Source: Liquidambar formosana (lineage: Eukaryota; Streptophyta; Magnoliopsida; Saxifragales; Altingiaceae). From it: a stretch of 64,000 nucleotides of DNA. The number at the start of each line of letters is the position of its first letter. The first letter of the stretch is position 1. The stretch spans positions 35,120,790 to 35,184,789 of the forward strand of contig CM077826.1 of the NCBI GenBank assembly GCA_039720395.1, given 5' to 3'. This document shows positions 23,999-34,624 of the stretch, one piece after another. The position numbers and the translations under genes were made by a program. Under the pieces are notes generated by a model, which had not been told where the DNA came from, searched no databases, and worked only from the letters and a program-made list of their open reading frames with translations.

Positions 23999-25901
23999 TA
24001 TGAACCTCGGAAATTGGGCCCATAAGGGGTGGAAAGAAAATTAGGGTTTTAAAAACGAAAAGGTAAGGAGTCGCCACCTTATTTTTTAAAAGAAATAAGG
24101 AAAACCCTAAAAATAGTTTTGTTTTAAGAAAAGAGTTTGAATGACTCCATGTTTAAAAAGGAAAGGCAAAAACAGTCTTTTGGAAACCAAAGAAATCGGG
24201 GATTCGGAGGCTAGGTTATGACATTGGAAGGTTCTAGGCAAAGCCTATAGGCACCCATGTCACCCTTTCGATCTCTCGGTTTATTTGGGCTAAATTAAGA
24301 TCTTTCCATACAAAAATCAGCAAATATATCATCACAAGAATTGCATGCATATCATATATTTCATTAATCCATCCATGCATAATAAGTAAGATAAAATAGA
24401 GAATAAAAGAAAATAAAATACAAAAACCTAGGATACTTGGATCCTAAAACGGACTTGAGCCTCACGAAGAGCGCCTACGTACCATGCAACGAAATACATG
24501 GATCAAAGTCCATGTAGTTCGATTAGAAATAGGGTTAAATCCTAATATAAACCTATGGTAAAAACCCTAGGTTTCCTTATTTGAAAAAAAGTTGAATAAA
24601 CAAGTTTGAGTGTAAGAACACTTCCACAAGATGGAAAATTTGACCAAAAAAACAGAATTTTATTTAACAAGGAAACCTCTAATTATACCATAGATTTGTA
24701 TTAAGAATTAACCCTAGGAGGGAGAAGAGAGAGAGTTAAGAAGGGAGGTGAATTGGGGCACCTTCACACCCACTTACCTGAGCGCAATAGCTCCAAGCAT
24801 TAGCAATTTCAAACATTGGTAGCCCCATTTGCCATAAGACAATTACCACACCTATTTGCACCCTTACATGTGCTCAAAACCATGCAAACACAATGATATA
24901 TAAATCTGGACAGAATAGTATTAAGGCCTAAAATCATCTACTAAACATGCTAACAGCAAAAACAGCGAACAAATATAAGCTCTAACACAACCCTAGAACC
25001 ATATTATGCATAAAAACCCTAGAATGAACTAACATGCATGCGAAAACATCATAGCTATTCTATATGTAAAACATATACAGCAACTATGAAGAAAAATCAA
25101 ATAAAAGTTCTACTTTAACATGCTGTATGAAACTAACCTAAAACAAAGACACTAAAAACCCTAAACTCACAAATATACTTAAAAACACACAAAACAAACT
25201 CTAAACATGCTAAAACCAAACTAAACAGAACCTAAATCATGCATATTAACTAACTAAAGTAATAGAACATGATAAAAATCCTAACTCTAACATGCAATAA
25301 CACTATTCTAACACAAGGACAACAGAAGCACAAGAATCACAATTATGCTTAAAAACACATAGGACAGCCCTAAAGCATACTAAACTCATGATAAACAGTA
25401 GGTATTTCATATATATTAACTACCTAGAGTGTTAATACATGATAAAAAGGCTACCTTTTACATGCAATAGGCCTATTCTATATGAAAACCCATATTCAAC
25501 ATAAAGAAGGAGTGAGGTTACCTTAGGAAAGCTTCCTTGCTGCTGTAGAGACTCTCTCTTCCTCTTATGGATGACTTAAACCAATGTTCTTCAAGGCTAC
25601 AGCAAGAACTCCAACTCTCCTTCAAGTCTCTCTCTCATATGCATCCATATGAACTCCAATTGACAATTTGGAGATCATTTCAAGGTCAAATGAAAAGTTT
25701 GGGACTTAAAAGACGATTATGCCCCTTAAGTCACAAAAGCTCTTATTATCCCTCAAGATCAACTCCGAATTGAACTGAAATTCATATCCATTGTCCTTGT
25801 AACTCTAGAAAACTAATGCAAGTGACTAGACTCAAAAACAAAACAAAAACATGCATGCAATGATGAGCCCTAGTAAGGTGGTGCAAAAATGGGGTGTGAC
25901 A
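23999..25901 (-). repeat. 3' LTR of gypsy element B (1903 bp, internally deleted)
   Basis: The edges are TATGAACCTCGG (first G of TG mutated to A) on the left and GGGGTGTGACA on the right. It lacks roughly 0.9-1 kb present in element A's LTR (between about 52000 and 52925), which removes the TATA box and upstream region. Confidence 0.8.
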
Positions 25902-26029
25902 GAAGCCCCTCATTGACGAACAAGTTACACTTGTGAACCAATGATAAAGAACAACCCATTTTTGCCAGAAGCCTGGAGAAATCACACGCTGTACCAACAA
26001 TGATAGGAGGTTGAAAACTTGAGATTGAA

Positions 26030-27190
26030 ATAAGGAAGTGTACTCAAGTCATGAGTATACTTAAACCACTGGGGGTTGAGAATTGATAAGAGAAGCATAT
26101 TCAAGCCACTACGAATGAAAATACTTTTGAAATGGAAAGATATATTCTAGTCACGAATATATTTAACCAAGTGATTGAGAATGAGATCTGAGAAGCATAT
26201 TCAAGGAATACACTTTTGAAATGGAGAAATATATTCAGGTCACGAATATATTTAACCAAGTGATTGAAAGATGCTGAGAAGTATACTCAAGTGATGAGTG
26301 TACTTTTGAAATGGAGAAATATATTCAGGTCACGAATATATTTAACAAAGTAATTGAAAGATGCTGAAAAGTATACTCAAGTGATGAGTGTACTTTTGAA
26401 ATGGAGAAATATATTCAGGTCACGAATATATTTAACCAAGTAATTGAAAAAGATTGAGAAGTACATTCAAGTGATGAACATACCTTTGAAATGGAGAAAT
26501 ATATTCTGGTCATGAATATATTTAACCAAGTAAGTGACAATAAACTGAGAAGTATACTCAAGTGATGAGTATACCATTGAAATGGAGAAATATATTCAAG
26601 TGATGAATATATTTAACCAAGTAAGTGACAATAATTTGAGAAGTATACTCAAGGGATGAGTATACCATTGAAATGGAGAAATATATTCAAGTGATGAATA
26701 TATTTAACCAAGTAAGTGACAATAATCTGAGAAGTATACTCAAGTGATGAGTATACCATTGAAATGGAGAAATATATTCAAGTGATGAATATATTTAACC
26801 AAGTAAGTGACAATAATCTGAGAAGTATACTCAAGTGATGAGTATACCATTAAAATGGAGAAATATATTCAAGTGATAAATATATTTAACCAAGTAAGTG
26901 ACAATGATCTGAGAAGTATACTCAAGTGATGAGTATACCATTGAAATGGAGAAATATATTCAAGTGATGAATATATTTAACCAAGTAAGTGACAAATGAT
27001 CTGAGAAGTATACTCAAGTGATGAGTATACCATTGAAATGGAGAAATATATTCAAGTAATGAATATATTTAACCAAGTAAGATAGAGAATGAGGATTTGA
27101 AACTTGGAAGCATATTCAAAGGGTGAATATACTTTTAAAATGGAAGAATATATTCAAGTGATGAATATATTCAACCAAGTGGGATGGAAA
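26030..27190. repeat. Tandem array of about 91-bp units with paired hairpins (element B)
   Basis: Around 12 units; in the later part they start at 26638, 26729, 26820, 26911 and 27003, a period of 91-92 bp. Each unit contains GTATACTCA-AGTGA-TGAGTATAC and ATATATTCA-AGTGA-TGAATATAT, two 9-bp stems with the same 5-base loop. Units in the first third are more divergent. It lies between the 3' LTR and the antisense genes, as in element A. Confidence 0.92.
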
Positions 27191-27462
27191 ATTAAGATTT
27201 GAAATGAGAATATATGATCAATTTATCAAGATTGAACAAGCATGGTGCAAGGGGAAAGTGCCTTAACACATTGTCACTTGAGTTGGCATGGCACGGGGAA
27301 ATATATTAAACCCTTTTGAACATAGAATCAATTCAAAGAATTGATTTCAAGGTGAAATATGTTTGATTTTAAGCTCAAAAAGTGTTGAATATCTCATTTG
27401 GAAGGAGGTTTAATCACGCATTAAGGCGAGACAAAGCGAGGAACAAAGCCAAAACAAAGTGG

Positions 27463-27543
27463 CTTGGGTGACCACTAGGCTTCGGGAGGCTAGCTGCCTA
27501 GGCCCTGGTGGCTAGCCACCCAAGGCTTGGGTGGTTACCCGAG
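27463..27543. promoter_or_regulatory. Palindrome-like GC-rich cassette, copy 1 (element B, upstream of the PMD module)
   Basis: It starts CTTGGGTGACCACTAGGC and ends GGGTGGTTACCCGAG, with TGGCTAGCCACC inside. The two halves are imperfect inverted repeats. A second copy lies at 30798-30877, so the PMD module is bracketed by direct copies. Confidence 0.7.
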
Positions 27544-27832
27544 CCTATTTGCCGAAAATTCTGGGTTTTTTTTAGGTGCACAAGGGCACTATTCATACCC
27601 CCCATTCAAAGAACCCAAAAATTGGAGTTTCTCTCTCTAGAAAGCTTACCCCATTTTGCAAAATCACTCCAACACCCAAAGGCATTCAAATCCACACTTC
27701 AAGAGGGATTCATACACATGAAATAGCATCATTAACACCCAATTTCACATCAAAAACAATAATTTTGCAGCACTTTGCAAATCAAAAACCCATTAAACCC
27801 ATTTTTGCTCAAAACAAGCTAGTTCATCCACT

Positions 27833-30563
27833 ATGGATTCAAATGAAGCTCCCACTTCAAAGTATCCATTCCTTGACTCAAAGAGTAGATACAAAGCTCC
27901 AATGTATGATGTTCCTCGAGGGAAATTACTCCTAGAACCAAGGAATCATCTCTCCTTTCTCCATTCCAAGCAAGAGGTAAGCTTACCCATTTTAAACTTT
28001 TCGTTGAAATTTTCATTTTTGTTGGTTGAAATGCATTCCCATGAACTCTCTATGAGTATTCCTAGCAATGTTTGCAATGCCCATTGATTTTGGCAAGGAT
28101 TGGATGTGAAAAGAATTCAATTTGAAAGCTTGGTGAATAGTGCCCACCAAGTGTTTGATAAAATGCTTGAGTGATGAAAATTCATCCAATCTTTGTAAAA
28201 TTGATGTGTATTGCAAGGCAAAATCATAGGCATTCATTTCTACTTGATTTTAGAAACAAAACCAAGCATTTTCATGAACTTTGAAAAACAAAGTTTGCTA
28301 TATTTTTGAAAAACCCATGTTTTCATGAACAAGGTTTGCTTATTTTTTCCTCAAAAAACCACTTTGGAAAACAAAGTTTACTTGATATTTTCTTTGAAAA
28401 ATCCATGTTTCCATGGTCTTGGAATGCATGGTTTACCAATGATCATGAGTTTGAAGAATAAAACCAATGTTTTCATAAACTTTCAAAGCAAGGTTTACTT
28501 GTTCATGAACTAAAAAACTTAGCTTTTGAAAAGCCAATTATCAATGCTTGCATATGATTTTTACACTAACTAGGTGAATAATTCTTCTTGATTAGCCCAA
28601 CTTCCAAGACCTACGCACAAGGTCTTCCATAAAGAACCTTATTGGGTGGTGGAAGCATATGGAACACACCCAACCTTCTGCAAGAGACATCATAAAGAAA
28701 GCGGGTTTTAGTTGGTTCCTCGACTCCCTATGGAATGAACAATGGGATAGGCAAGCCCTCCTTGCCTTAGCTGAATTATGGTGGGATACCACCAACACCT
28801 TCCACTTTAGTTTTGGGGAGATGACCATGACTCCTAAAGATTTTTCAATCATCACCGGCTTAAGCCTCAAGGGAAAGAGGTTGGAATTTTATGGGGATGC
28901 CAACACAGATAGTGTTTATCTCCTGACTATGTTGGGGATGGATATTGAGGTGAGTTCACACGGTGGTAGGAGAACATGGCTATTTGAAAATTTTGCCAAC
29001 CAAGTAGAAAGTGAGGAAATGGCTTTCGAGTGCATAGCTACGGCATTCTTGATCTATATGCTCTCTTGCACTCTCTTTGTTGGTGCCAATGACATGGCAC
29101 AACTGGGCTATCTTGCTTGCATGGTGGATGTCCATAAGATGGGGAGGTATAACTGGGGAGGGGAAGCACTAGCCACCATGTACAGATCTATGTCCGACAT
29201 GTCCCGAGGGGTTTCCAAGAATTTTAGTGGGCTTCCATTTGTTTGGGAGGTAAATACAAATGTTTAATTTTTAAATTCTTCTCAAACTTGACTTGATTTT
29301 AACTGCTTTTCTTGAATTTTGACAGATATGGTACTATGAATATTTAGGATTGTGCCGCCCCACACTGGACCATGAGATACAGGAATGGCCCATACTTGGG
29401 AACTATGCTTCTAGCAAGATAGCTATATGCGCCCCCAATAGGCATGACTATGCCCATACAAGGGCATATTTGGCGAGTCTGAATGCCGATATGGTAATCC
29501 TCCTTCTTTATTCTTTTCTTTCATTCATTTTTATTATCTTGCTCATCATTTTTTCAAATTCAACAGGTAGAGTGGAGCCCATGGGGACTATAGGAAGCTA
29601 GGCTACCCAGGAGGTGTGTGTCCTGCTTGGAGTTGACTGGGAAGAGGGTACTCTTTGAGGGTCCCTCAGGGCGATACTGGTACTTGGGAGAGCGTGTCCT
29701 TAGGCAAGTGAAAGGACGAGTGGATGCCGCTCTTACCCTTGTCTTGCCTCCTATGAACATAAGGCACACTGACTCTTTGGACGGGGATGAGCTGATGGAA
29801 GCTCTGACTGGGTGGGATGTTGAGGAGTTCACTTCGCCCAATACTGACTACATGACTTTCTGTAATCAATTCCTGATGCGCCCTAGAGTCATTGGCTTCC
29901 CACCTCAAGGGGGGAGTCTCTATCCCATTCTTTTTATTATTGATTTAAGTGAGCACTCCTCTTAGACAAATTATTTATTACAAGGCCGACGAGCTAGTGG
30001 ACATAGTTTCACAATAGGGTCCTCCACAGGCATGACTCATGGAGCTGAGGATTATGAGATGGGGGGAATGGCACAGCCACCTCTCCCAATTCTTGATTGG
30101 CAAGTAAACCTATGCAATGGGTTGGAGTTTATAAGGATTGATATTACTCGCCCTACTTTTGATGAGGTCCCCAAGATTGACTCGAGCTACAAGAATGTAA
30201 GCTCTAAACCTTTTGCTTTCTTTAAAACCTCTTTCATCATTTATTAACCATGTTCATCTTTTAGGTTCCTTGAGAGTACGCACAAGAGTGCCTTAAACTC
30301 AGTGAAGGATTGAGGCGGGATCTTGTCAGGATGAGTTTGGCAAACTCAGTGCTAGAAGGGCGACTAAATCCCACTGTAAGACATTCCCTTTGTTCATTCC
30401 AATTATAGGAGCTAAAAGCATAACCCTTTTTATTAATTGATTATCATTACAGCAGGTTTCCACTCTACGTCCACCACAACCCATGCCACCCCAAAGGAAT
30501 CCTCATGCTGGTCGTGGTAGAGGCGAGTCAAGTAGGAAGAGAAGAACCATGGGAGATCATTAG
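27833..30563 (+). pseudogene. Plant mobile domain (PMD, aminotransferase-like) gene with introns, antisense to element B
   Basis: PMD proteins include MAIN/MAIL1, which act in gene silencing in plants. Exons with GT-AG borders: 27833-27976, 28596-29249, 29326-29493, then from 29567, with later pieces ending TAG at 30561-30563. Family features: the WWDTTNTFHFSFGEMTMTP block followed by KDFSIITGLSLKGKRL, and VLFEGPSGRYWYLGERVLRQ in the C-terminal half. The tail is GRGRGESSRKRR, a basic possible nuclear signal. Exons 1-3 are open and in phase; exon 4 has a single in-frame stop (TAG 29591-29593) and resumes in the same frame. Exon borders between about 29900 and 30260 are unclear. Because it is antisense to the retrotransposon, its introns would not be removed from the genomic RNA. 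A functional variant elsewhere is possible. Confidence 0.75.
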
Positions 30564-30797
30564 CTTAGCTTATCCTCTTACTTTGTAAATGAATGAAACA
30601 TCTTTCTTTATGCTTTGTAACCTCTCTTTGAACACCTGCTTTGGTACTTTTTATAAGACTTTTGGAATTCCATTATGGTGATTTATTCGTGTTTTTGTGC
30701 AAAAATAAGCTCAAAATAAGCTTCCCAAGGTCACATAACCATATAGGGGTCAAATAGGGTAAAAAATAGGCAAAACAAAGCAAAATAGGAAAACGGC

Positions 30798-30877
30798 CTT
30801 GGGTGACCACTCGAGGCTAGGCGGCTAGCCGCCCAAGCCCAGGTGGCTAGCCACCTAGGCCTGGGTGGTCACCCGAG
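30798..30877. promoter_or_regulatory. Palindrome-like GC-rich 80-bp cassette, copy 2 (element B, before DUF7745)
   Basis: It runs from CTTGGGTGACCACTCGAGGC to GGTGGTCACCCGAG, with GGCGGCTAGCCGCC and GGTGGCTAGCCACC inside. Aligned to its own reverse complement about 60 of 80 positions agree by hand count, most mismatches being transitions. It lies about 90 bp upstream of a TATA box. Confidence 0.75.
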
Positions 30878-30964
30878 CCTGAAGCAGAAATCCCACTTTG
30901 AATAGGAAACTTCCTATTTTGACGGGTTTTCTCCTTTTAGAACTCGGATTTGTGACCTTTTCCC

Positions 30965-30973
30965 TATAAAAAC
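30965..30973 (+). promoter_or_regulatory. TATA box of the antisense DUF7745-like gene in element B
   Basis: CCCTATAAAAACACATCC, the same as at 55247-55255 in element A, about 97 bp before the ORF start used here. Confidence 0.6.
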
Positions 30974-31061
30974 ACATCCAAAAGGTTCCTAAACCTACTT
31001 GTATTCATTCATTAGAAATTATAGAGGCTCTAGACAAATTTTTAGAGGGTTTTTGAGAGTT

Positions 31062-32276
31062 ATGAGTGATGAAGCAAAATCTGAGTTCAAGTGCTTTAGC
31101 TTGGATCCATTGCTTTCCTTGAGGCATGTGAAGCCTGAAACGAACCTCCTAACTGCTGCTACATATTTTTGGGATCCCCAAATTCATGTGTTCCGCTTCA
31201 ACTATGAAGAACTGTGCCCAACCATGGAGGAATTCTGCACGTTGTATGGAGTTTCACCGATAGGTCCTTTCATTCTCCCTACTCCTCGCCCAAGCTTTCT
31301 TACTTCTTTCTCCAACCTCCTTGGGATTCACCAACAATACGCCTCCGTGTTTGTAAAAGACCATATGGTAGACTTGATGAAAGTGGCAACCTCTTTTTTG
31401 GCCTATGATAGTAAAGGTATTCTGAAATTTACCTTTCCTATTAAGCATGCACTTGCCTTTTGCCTCATTGGTTGTTTCCTTATTTCAACTGGTACTCCAC
31501 ATGTTCCCATACAAATTTGTGAGTTGATTCCTCCCCTTGCCAAGGGTCATAACTTGATTCCCATGGTACTAGCTGAAACCCTGAATAGCTTGGATAAAGT
31601 CCATGAGGACCCAAAAATTCCTTTAGGAGGTAGCCACATTCTACTGCAGATGTGGTTGCTTGAAAGACTGAATTTCTTGTCACCCACTGCCATTACACCG
31701 TACAAGCCCCAGCATTACTGTCTTCGCCGCATTAAACTGCCTAGAAAATTTTCATTGAGGGATTGGCTAGGTTACTTCCAAACTCTTTTATGGAGGAATA
31801 TCAAGTGGTTTGTCTTAATATGGGGCTGCAGTGGACAAGTGCTTCTGCGGAGTTCTGGATGTGCCATGGTGAGACTCATAGGACTGAGGTCTACTTCTTT
31901 TTATTGGCCTTCAAGGGTTTTCCGTCAGATGGGTGCCATGCAAACCATACCCACTTCCTTGAAAGGTGACTATCCTATAGTGCCTGCGGGTCTTTCTATA
32001 GTGACTTGGGCGAAGGATCGATGGCCTAGCAAGATGACACTAACTCAAGTTACAAATACTGATGGTCCATATATGATGAGCCTCGAGTACAAGGAATGGT
32101 TGAAGAATAATTTGGGTGAGAGAGAGACTACTCGAAGAGAAAGGATTTTTGGACTTATCAAAAATAATGAACTTGGATCTTGCAGAGAAGATATTATGGA
32201 AGCGGTGACAGCAGCTTATGAACATGACTTAAGGAAGAAAAGAAGACACGAAAGAGAGAATAAGAAAGCTGAATAG
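31062..32276 (+). pseudogene. DUF7745-like ORF, antisense in element B (start codon lost)
   Basis: About 404 codons from ATG 31062 (MSDEAKSE). Element A's copy starts about 20 codons earlier, but here that ATG is ATA and one G is missing just after it, so only the internal ATG remains. The family signature is ATYFWDPQIHVFRFNYEELC followed by PTMEEFCTLYG, and later WGCSGQVLL. Protein function is unknown; related domains occur in plant proteins near or within retrotransposons. It ends early relative to A (TAG replacing GAG), losing about 12 residues. About 36 substitutions separate it from A over about 410 residues. The frame stays open although the element's pol is gone. Confidence 0.65.
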
Positions 32277-32614
32277 CGAGTTGGAAAGAAGCCCAAGAAA
32301 AACTGAAGAATCAATAGAATAGGATATCTATGGCATATTTATAGTTCTTTTACTTAATACCAATGAATTGTTATGTCAATCACTTTTAGTTTTGAATAAA
32401 TTGCCAATAATAAATTAAATTTGGGATTTTGTTGTTTGATTTAGACCGCACCGAAGGTAACTTTATGGGTTGCCTATGTATCTCTATGATTTTTTTTCTT
32501 TTTTTGTTTTTTGTTTTGTTTTTTTCTTTTTTGAATGGAGAATCAGGTCTTACGTAGTTCTCATGCCTTAACTTTTGCCTAGGCCGCCCTTACGGGTTTT
32601 CAACCTAGCAGGCC

Positions 32615-32885
32615 TCAAACATGATATTTCTTTAGTTGATCCAAATTAGTTGGATGAGCGAACTCAATTCCATCTAAATCCATGAGGCGAACAGCCCCTG
32701 CTGGCAATATCTCTTTGATAATGTATGGTCCACCCCAACTTGGTTTGAATTTTCCCCGCGGATCGAATATTGGAGCTCTGATTTCTTTCAACACTACATC
32801 CCCTTTCTTTAGACCTTGATCTTTGACATGTTTGTTGAATGCTCTGGCAACTCTCCACTGATACCCTTGCACATGATACAGCGCC
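32615..32885 (-). pseudogene. Integrase C-terminal end of gypsy element B
   Basis: It matches the last 90 or so residues of element A's pol (KKGDVVLKEIRAPIFDPRGK and KPSWGGPYIIKEILPAGAVR) and ends at the same stop. It is cut at 32885 by element C's LTR; GCGCC (32881-32885) is the probable target duplication. Confidence 0.85.
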
Positions 32886-33590
32886 TGTCACACCCCATTT
32901 TTGTCACCTTAGCTAGGACATATCATTTCATGTAGGATTTTGAGTCCTTTTTGAGTCTAGTCTTTTGCATTGAGTTTCTATGGCATTGAATATCATGTGT
33001 ATGAATTTTGAGGTGATTTGGAGTTCATCTCGATGGTCAATAAGAACTTTTGCGACTTTAAGGGCATAATCGTCTTTTAAGCCGTATATTTTCCATTTGA
33101 CCTTGAAATGAATCCCGAGTCATTCCCTCGAGTTCATATGGTTATATAGAGTCCATATATAGGTTCAATTTCATGAATTAATGGTTTAAGATCAATTAGG
33201 CTCGTAATGGTTCGGGTTGGCTAAAAGACCCTTTCTTGGTTTGCTCAAATTGACTCATAAGATCCAATCAATTTTCTCTCATTTAACTTCAATTGGGCTT
33301 TATTTATGTCCTAAATATGTTTAGAAAGATCGAATTTCGATCAGGAAAGCATTTGGTTTGACCTTGTGTACAAACCCAGCTTAGCGACGGTGAAGCACCA
33401 TAGTTAACCACCTTTGTAAAACCTAACCATGCACCCATGGTTGAGGATTTTTGTCCTAAAATGCCTAAAAATGTGTTCCCCTTTGAAACACGGTTGTTTT
33501 GGCTTTTATTTCGTCAAAATCGGACTTAATTTGAAGATTTTAGGATTCTGAAGCAAGTAGAAGTCAAAACCGAAGCGGAAATAGGAGACC

Positions 33591-33670
33591 CTCGGGTAAC
33601 CGTTCGGGGTTGGACGGTCAGCCGTTCAAGCCCAGACGGCTAACCATCCGGGGCAAGATGGTCACCCGAG
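33591..33670. promoter_or_regulatory. Palindrome-like 80-bp cassette, copy 3 (U3 of element C)
   Basis: It starts CTCGGGTAACCGTTCGGGG and ends GATGGTCACCCGAG. It aligns without gaps to the copy at 30798-30877 with about 58 of 80 identical by hand. It lies about 190 bp upstream of the LTR TATA box. Confidence 0.7.
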
Positions 33671-33856
33671 GAATCCTTCTTCAACTCAACTTCTGACTCC
33701 TCTCTCCCTCTTTTGACGGTTTCCTCCGCCAATACAACTTGTCTGAGCTTAGGAGTGTGTAAGTTTGAGTTGTTTGAGCACCAAGAGAGTCTCTAATAGC
33801 CCTAGGATCATTATTTAATGAATTAATCTTAGCCATTGGTTTAGGGGGTCATTTCT

Positions 33857-33866
33857 CTATATAAAG
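33857..33866 (+). promoter_or_regulatory. TATA box of element C LTR
   Basis: CTATATAAAG in the sense orientation of the element; U3/R would change about 30 bp further on. Confidence 0.6.
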
Positions 33867-34624
33867 GACATGGTATTCTGCACATAGGAAGAGGTGAATG
33901 GCACTTTACACTTAGAGAGAGAGGGAGCTACGAGTTTAGAGAGCTAGAAGGACATCAATAGGAGGCTCTTCAACCCCAAGCAAGCAAGAGAACAAGAGGT
34001 TTGAAGACAAGGAAGAGTCTACAAGAGGTAAGCCTGTCCTTTTAATGCTGAACATGAATTTTCTGCTTCTCCTTCTTCTCTTTCTTCTTCTTCTTCTAAG
34101 ATAGTTATGGTGCATGAAGTTGCTCTTCTTATGGATTGAATTCAATGCTTGTGTGATGTTATATAAATGATTTTGAGATGGTTTATGGCTTTATATGCTT
34201 GATAATCCCTGGTTTACTAAGGATTTGAAAGTATTACTCTTTTTATCCTCTTAAATCATGCATAGTTCACATGTCTAGGTTGCTGTGATAATTATCATGA
34301 GTTGATGCTCCTGTTAGTTAATATATATGATATAAATGACATTCATGATAATTTGAGCATGTCTTAGAGTCGTTTCATAGGTTTTAATGCATAGTTGTGA
34401 GATTAGGGTTTCGATAACCCTGAAATCGCATAGGTCTTATACAGCATGCTTAGCTCAGCTTTTTGAGTTGTTGCTCATCATAGTCATTCTATATATGCTG
34501 CATATAGTTGAATCATGCTAGGTTTGCATTCATATAGTATATTTTGTAGGGTTTTTGGAGATATTATCCTTTTCTAAGGATAATTATCCTTTTCGTTGAG
34601 TGAGGTTTTGCATGAGAGCCTTCT

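Larger units (their letters stand above)
23999..32885 (-). mobile_element. Ty3/gypsy Tat-like element B, 3' portion, carrying antisense genes
   Basis: Reading leftward: integrase C-terminal end (32615-32885), spacer, antisense DUF7745-like gene, antisense PMD gene, hairpin tandem array, polypurine tract beside 25902, 3' LTR 23999-25901. The rest of pol is missing because element C inserted at 32886. It inserted into the copia LTR after GTGTGGATAC. It shares its layout with element A but carries the extra PMD module. Confidence 0.8.
32886..34624 (+). repeat. 5' LTR of element C, left part (U3 and part of R/U5)
   Basis: It shares TGTCACACCCCATTTTTG and the following TGATTTGGAGTTCATCT-type blocks with the complement of A and B LTRs. 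It contains the palindromic cassette (33591-33670) and a TATA box. It continues at 46304-47569. Confidence 0.85.
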
